Of a DNA stretch of 26,278 nucleotides, positions 23,793-26,278 are shown one piece after another (position 1 is the first letter of the stretch; every line of letters starts with the position of its first letter). The translations under genes and the position numbers were made by a program. The DNA lies in NCBI GenBank assembly GCA_003023485.1, contig PXSG01000110.1, positions 1,200 to 27,477 of the forward strand, written 5' to 3'. Source of the stretch: Halobacteriales archaeon SW_10_68_16. GTDB lineage: Archaea; Halobacteriota; Halobacteria; Halobacteriales; Haloarculaceae. The notes beneath the pieces are model-generated. The model was given only the letters and a program-made list of their open reading frames with translations. It ran no database searches and was not told the DNA's origin.

Positions 23793-25526
23793 TCAGTTGC
23801 CGTCGGACCCACCGGGCCCGTCCGTCCCGTTGTTCTCGGCCGGGACGATCCGCGTGTCCTGCCCGGGCTCGACGGGGATGCGCTCGACGACGGTGCCGTT
23901 CTCGTCGGTGACGACGATGTAGTAGGCGGGGCCGTCGTCGCTTCCGGCCTGGCCGTCGCGGTCGTCGCCGCCCTCGCCGGTCCCGGGTTCGGTGCCGACC
24001 GCCGAGACGTTCCCGCCGATGAACGAGCGGACTGCCTCGTCGTCGCTGATCTCGACGGCCTCGCCGCTCTCGGCGTTGACGAAGACGTTCCGCGTGACGT
24101 CGGTGAAGTCGGTGGGTGCGACCTTGATGTGCCACCAGAGTTCGCCGTCGACGGTCATCGGGACGGGTTCGGCGACGACGAAGTTCTCGCCCCAGTTCGT
24201 CCGGGAGTCGGCCGACCGTGCGATACCCATCGCTCGCTCGGGACCGGTCAGGGTCTGCTCGTCGGTCCCGAAGAAGGTGTACGCGCCGGTCTCGGCGTCG
24301 GCGAACCACACCTCGTCGAGGCCGCGGGTGTCCGCGCCGTAGGGTTCCATCGCGGTCACGTAGGACATGCGCTCGCCCGCGAGGTCGATGACGAACGGCT
24401 GGCTGTTGGACGTGCTTTCGGGCAGGCCCGCGACCTCGATTTCCCCCTCGTGGGCGCCGACCACGGGGAGCTGGTTGACGATGCCGTTCCGGTAGCCAAG
24501 CGACCCCATCTCGGTGCGGGTGAGCGTCAGCGGGTAGAGACGCTGCCCGTCGAGGATCGCGCTGTTTCGCGCCTGCTCGGGCGTGAGGTGTTCGACCGTC
24601 CCGTCGGGGTGGACGAGCGCGCCGCCGTCCCAGGTCGGCGTCGTGTGCGGGAACGGCGTCAGGTGCCACTCGTGGTCGGTCTTGGCGTAGTACATGTACG
24701 GCCGGCCGTCGTGGCTGAATTCGACGGCGTCGTCGTTGTAGCGTGCGATGTAGTCGGTCGATTTGAGCCGCCAGCGCGCCGAGCGGTGGAGGAACATCCC
24801 CTCGCCGTACTCGAAGTCTTCCTCGTGGACATCGATGGGTCGCTCTTCGAGGCTCGTCATCCCCGTAATCAGGACGCCCCGCTGGTGCTCGACCACGCGG
24901 TTCCGGAACCCGTCGGGCTGGATGGCGTACGACCAGCCCAGCGAGCCGTCCTCCTTGCGTGCGATGTCGCTGGGCCCGAGGCGGTGCTGGCGGTACGAGA
25001 CCGACCCCCGCGTCGAGATATCGGAGACTTTCCGCGGGACGACCCGTGGGTTCTCGGGGTTCGCCTGCGGGAACTCCTCCAGTTCCGTGGCGTCGGCCAT
25101 CGTCCGCTGGGCGAGGGTTCGCTGTTCGAGCGCGCCGGCCGGGATGCCGACGAGAATCGAGAGGACGAACAGCACACCCACGATGGCCCCGAAGATCCGG
25201 AGTTTGCGCCGCGCCGTCCCCTCGACGTCGAAGAACTGGTCGAGCCGGATCCCGCGCCCACCCTCGATTTCCACGGTCACTTCGCGGTCGCCGTCGCCGG
25301 CCCCGACCCGCGAGGGCGGCAGGTACCACAGGACCAGCCCCGCGAGCAGTGAGCCGCCGACGAAGACGGCCGCCGAGGGCGAGAACAGCATCGAGTAGAC
25401 GAGGCCGTGCCAGAGCGGCCGCGAGACGTACCACAGCGCGACGACGAGTCCCACGCCGGTGGTCCGCTTTGCGAGGTGCGTCGCGAATCGCCGTCGGGAC
25501 GGGGCGTCGGTCGAATCGGAGGGCAT
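23793..25526 (-). CDS. Large membrane-anchored haloarchaeal protein of unknown function
   Basis: A 577-residue protein from ATG 25526-25524, preceded by a TATA box; the frame extends upstream without support. Membrane spans are predicted near residues 23-45, 48-65 and 110-130 (FGAIVGVLFVLSILVGIPAG). The remaining ~440 residues are soluble and rich in beta-strand and Tyr/Trp (WGENFVVAEPVPMTVDGELW, then WHIKVAPTDFTDVTRNVF). The C terminus is an acidic, Gly/Asp-rich tail (GGDDRDGQAGSDDGP, then IPVEPGQDTRIVP). I do not recognise the family. The architecture suggests a membrane-bound domain facing either the cell surface or cytoplasm. Confidence 0.85.
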   Translation of the reverse strand: MPSDSTDAPSRRRFATHLAKRTTGVGLVVALWYVSRPLWHGLVYSMLFSPSAAVFVGGSLLAGLVLWYLPPSRVGAGDGDREVTVEIEGGRGIRLDQFFDVEGTARRKLRIFGAIVGVLFVLSILVGIPAGALEQRTLAQRTMADATELEEFPQANPENPRVVPRKVSDISTRGSVSYRQHRLGPSDIARKEDGSLGWSYAIQPDGFRNRVVEHQRGVLITGMTSLEERPIDVHEEDFEYGEGMFLHRSARWRLKSTDYIARYNDDAVEFSHDGRPYMYYAKTDHEWHLTPFPHTTPTWDGGALVHPDGTVEHLTPEQARNSAILDGQRLYPLTLTRTEMGSLGYRNGIVNQLPVVGAHEGEIEVAGLPESTSNSQPFVIDLAGERMSYVTAMEPYGADTRGLDEVWFADAETGAYTFFGTDEQTLTGPERAMGIARSADSRTNWGENFVVAEPVPMTVDGELWWHIKVAPTDFTDVTRNVFVNAESGEAVEISDDEAVRSFIGGNVSAVGTEPGTGEGGDDRDGQAGSDDGPAYYIVVTDENGTVVERIPVEPGQDTRIVPAENNGTDGPGGSDGN

Positions 25527-25552
25527 TGCGTGCCCGTGTGCCCTCGATGTCC

Positions 25553-25558
25553 TATAAA
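25553..25558 (-). promoter_or_regulatory. TATA box of the 577-residue membrane protein gene
   Basis: TATAAA on the plus strand (TTTATA on the minus strand) is centred about 29 bases before the ATG at 25526. It lies between that start and the stop of the upstream histidine kinase, so the membrane protein has its own promoter although the kinase is on the same strand. Confidence 0.65.
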
Positions 25559-25579
25559 GTGTCGTCGCGTCGCAGGGCG

Positions 25580-26278
25580 TCAGGTACCGGATTCGGCCTC
25601 GGCGACCGGCAGCGAGACCAACACCTCGGTGCCGTCCTCGCAATCGAACTCGAGGCTGCCGCCCGAGGTTTCGAGCACCCAGTGGACGAGCCACAGGCCG
25701 AGGCCGCTCCCGTGGTCAAGCTGTGTCTCCTCGCCGCGCCGGAGGATGCGGCGTTCCTGCTCGGGGATGCCGGGGCCGTCGTCGGCGACGGTGACGGTGG
25801 CCTTCTCGCCGTTCCTGTAGACGTCGATGTCGACGTGGGGGGCGGAGCCGCCGTGTTCGCAGGCGTTCTCGATGAGTTCCCACAGCGCGTAGTCGATCGC
25901 CGCGGTGGCGTGGACCGGCACGGACTGGGCGTCGGCGTCGATCGACGCCCCGGGGAACTCCTCCCGGGCCTGCTCGACCAGCACCTCAACGGCCTCCCCG
26001 ACGTCCTGCCGGGTGACCTCGGTCTGGTCGAGCGAGCGGCGGACCCGGTCGGCGACCTCCGTCGTCGAGAGCAGGCTCCGGGTCCGCTCGGCGATGTCGG
26101 CAAGCCGGTCGCGAGCCTCGCCGTCGGTGGCCTCCATCGCCATCTCCAGGTAGCCGTCGATGGCCGTCAGGTCGTTGCGGATGTTGTGCCGGAGGATGCG
26201 GTTGAGGACGGTGAGCTGTTGGTTGCGCCGCTTCAGTTCCGTCACGTCGACGAACAGGGCGTTCGTCCCGACGACATG
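25580..26278 (-). CDS. Sensor histidine kinase, C-terminal portion (partial)
   Basis: The minus-strand frame is open to the window edge, so the 5' end is missing. The first visible residues, VVGTNALFVDVTELKRRNQQ, are the end of a PAS domain and its linker. The phospho-acceptor helix follows with ILRHNIRNDLTAIDGYLEMA. The ATPase domain has N box DYALWELIENACEHG, G1 DDGPGIPEQE and G2 GSGLGLWLVHWVLE. The RHNIRNDL H-box is the form typical of haloarchaeal kinases. The sensory input is unknown, and no response regulator is in the window. Confidence 0.92.
   Translation of the reverse strand, partial: HVVGTNALFVDVTELKRRNQQLTVLNRILRHNIRNDLTAIDGYLEMAMEATDGEARDRLADIAERTRSLLSTTEVADRVRRSLDQTEVTRQDVGEAVEVLVEQAREEFPGASIDADAQSVPVHATAAIDYALWELIENACEHGGSAPHVDIDVYRNGEKATVTVADDGPGIPEQERRILRRGEETQLDHGSGLGLWLVHWVLETSGGSLEFDCEDGTEVLVSLPVAEAESGT

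Noticed and set aside
1..26278. CRISPR arrays, rRNA, tRNA and transposase genes
   Set aside because: No regularly spaced repeats, no recognisable structural RNA sequence and no transposase motifs were found on either strand.

Overview
The window is chromosomal DNA from a halophilic archaeon (class Halobacteria), most likely a Haloarcula-like lineage, although the genus cannot be fixed from the sequence. The evidence is very high GC, strongly acidic proteins, leaderless-looking genes with a TATA element about 27 bases before the start codon, GTG starts, and archaeal or haloarchaeal families (RfcL, GTP cyclohydrolase III, archaetidylserine synthase, DUF6432, DUF7511, PGF-CTERM). Very high GC also creates long open frames antisense to real genes; these were discarded.

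Layout. 1-3440: tail of a histidine kinase, an RNase Z-like metallo-hydrolase, a DUF6432 winged-helix protein, a rhodanese/metallo-beta-lactamase fusion and a ferritin-like helical protein. 3508-6839: pheS-pheT. 6991-7906: a membrane-anchored NAD-binding (RCK-type) protein and a DUF7511 mini-protein. 7913-11008 (minus strand): a DUF457 membrane protein, archaetidylserine synthase (pssA) and rfcL. 11156-14039: a broken Tat lipoprotein gene and a broken phosphoenolpyruvate synthase gene, convergent. 14108-16363: a degenerate PhzF-family protein, a hotdog thioesterase and GTP cyclohydrolase III (arfA). 16372-19685: the btuC-btuD operon and divergent btuF, a vitamin B12 importer. 19808-23774: topA, a mini zinc finger and aspS. 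23793-26278: a large membrane-anchored protein of unknown function and a second, partial histidine kinase. No rRNA, tRNA, CRISPR array or insertion sequence was seen.

Connections. BtuF ends in a PGF-CTERM tripartite signal, and the window also carries the archaetidylserine synthase linked to archaeosortase-dependent sorting, so anchor and anchor-lipid enzyme occur together. btuC and btuF appear to fire from one palindromic TATA element midway between their starts.

Most interesting. (1) pheS and topA each carry a hairpin-rich, in-frame segment of about 16-17 codons. Read in opposite orientation the two share a skeleton, which suggests a small palindromic element family that inserts into essential genes without breaking them, analogous to the Rickettsia palindromic elements. 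(2) Five reading-frame breaks fall in about 14 kb: the end of the RCK protein, the lipoprotein, ppsA, and topA twice. Three of them look like deletions of about 38-80 bases inside conserved domains. Because topA should be essential, sequence or assembly error is the first explanation to exclude.
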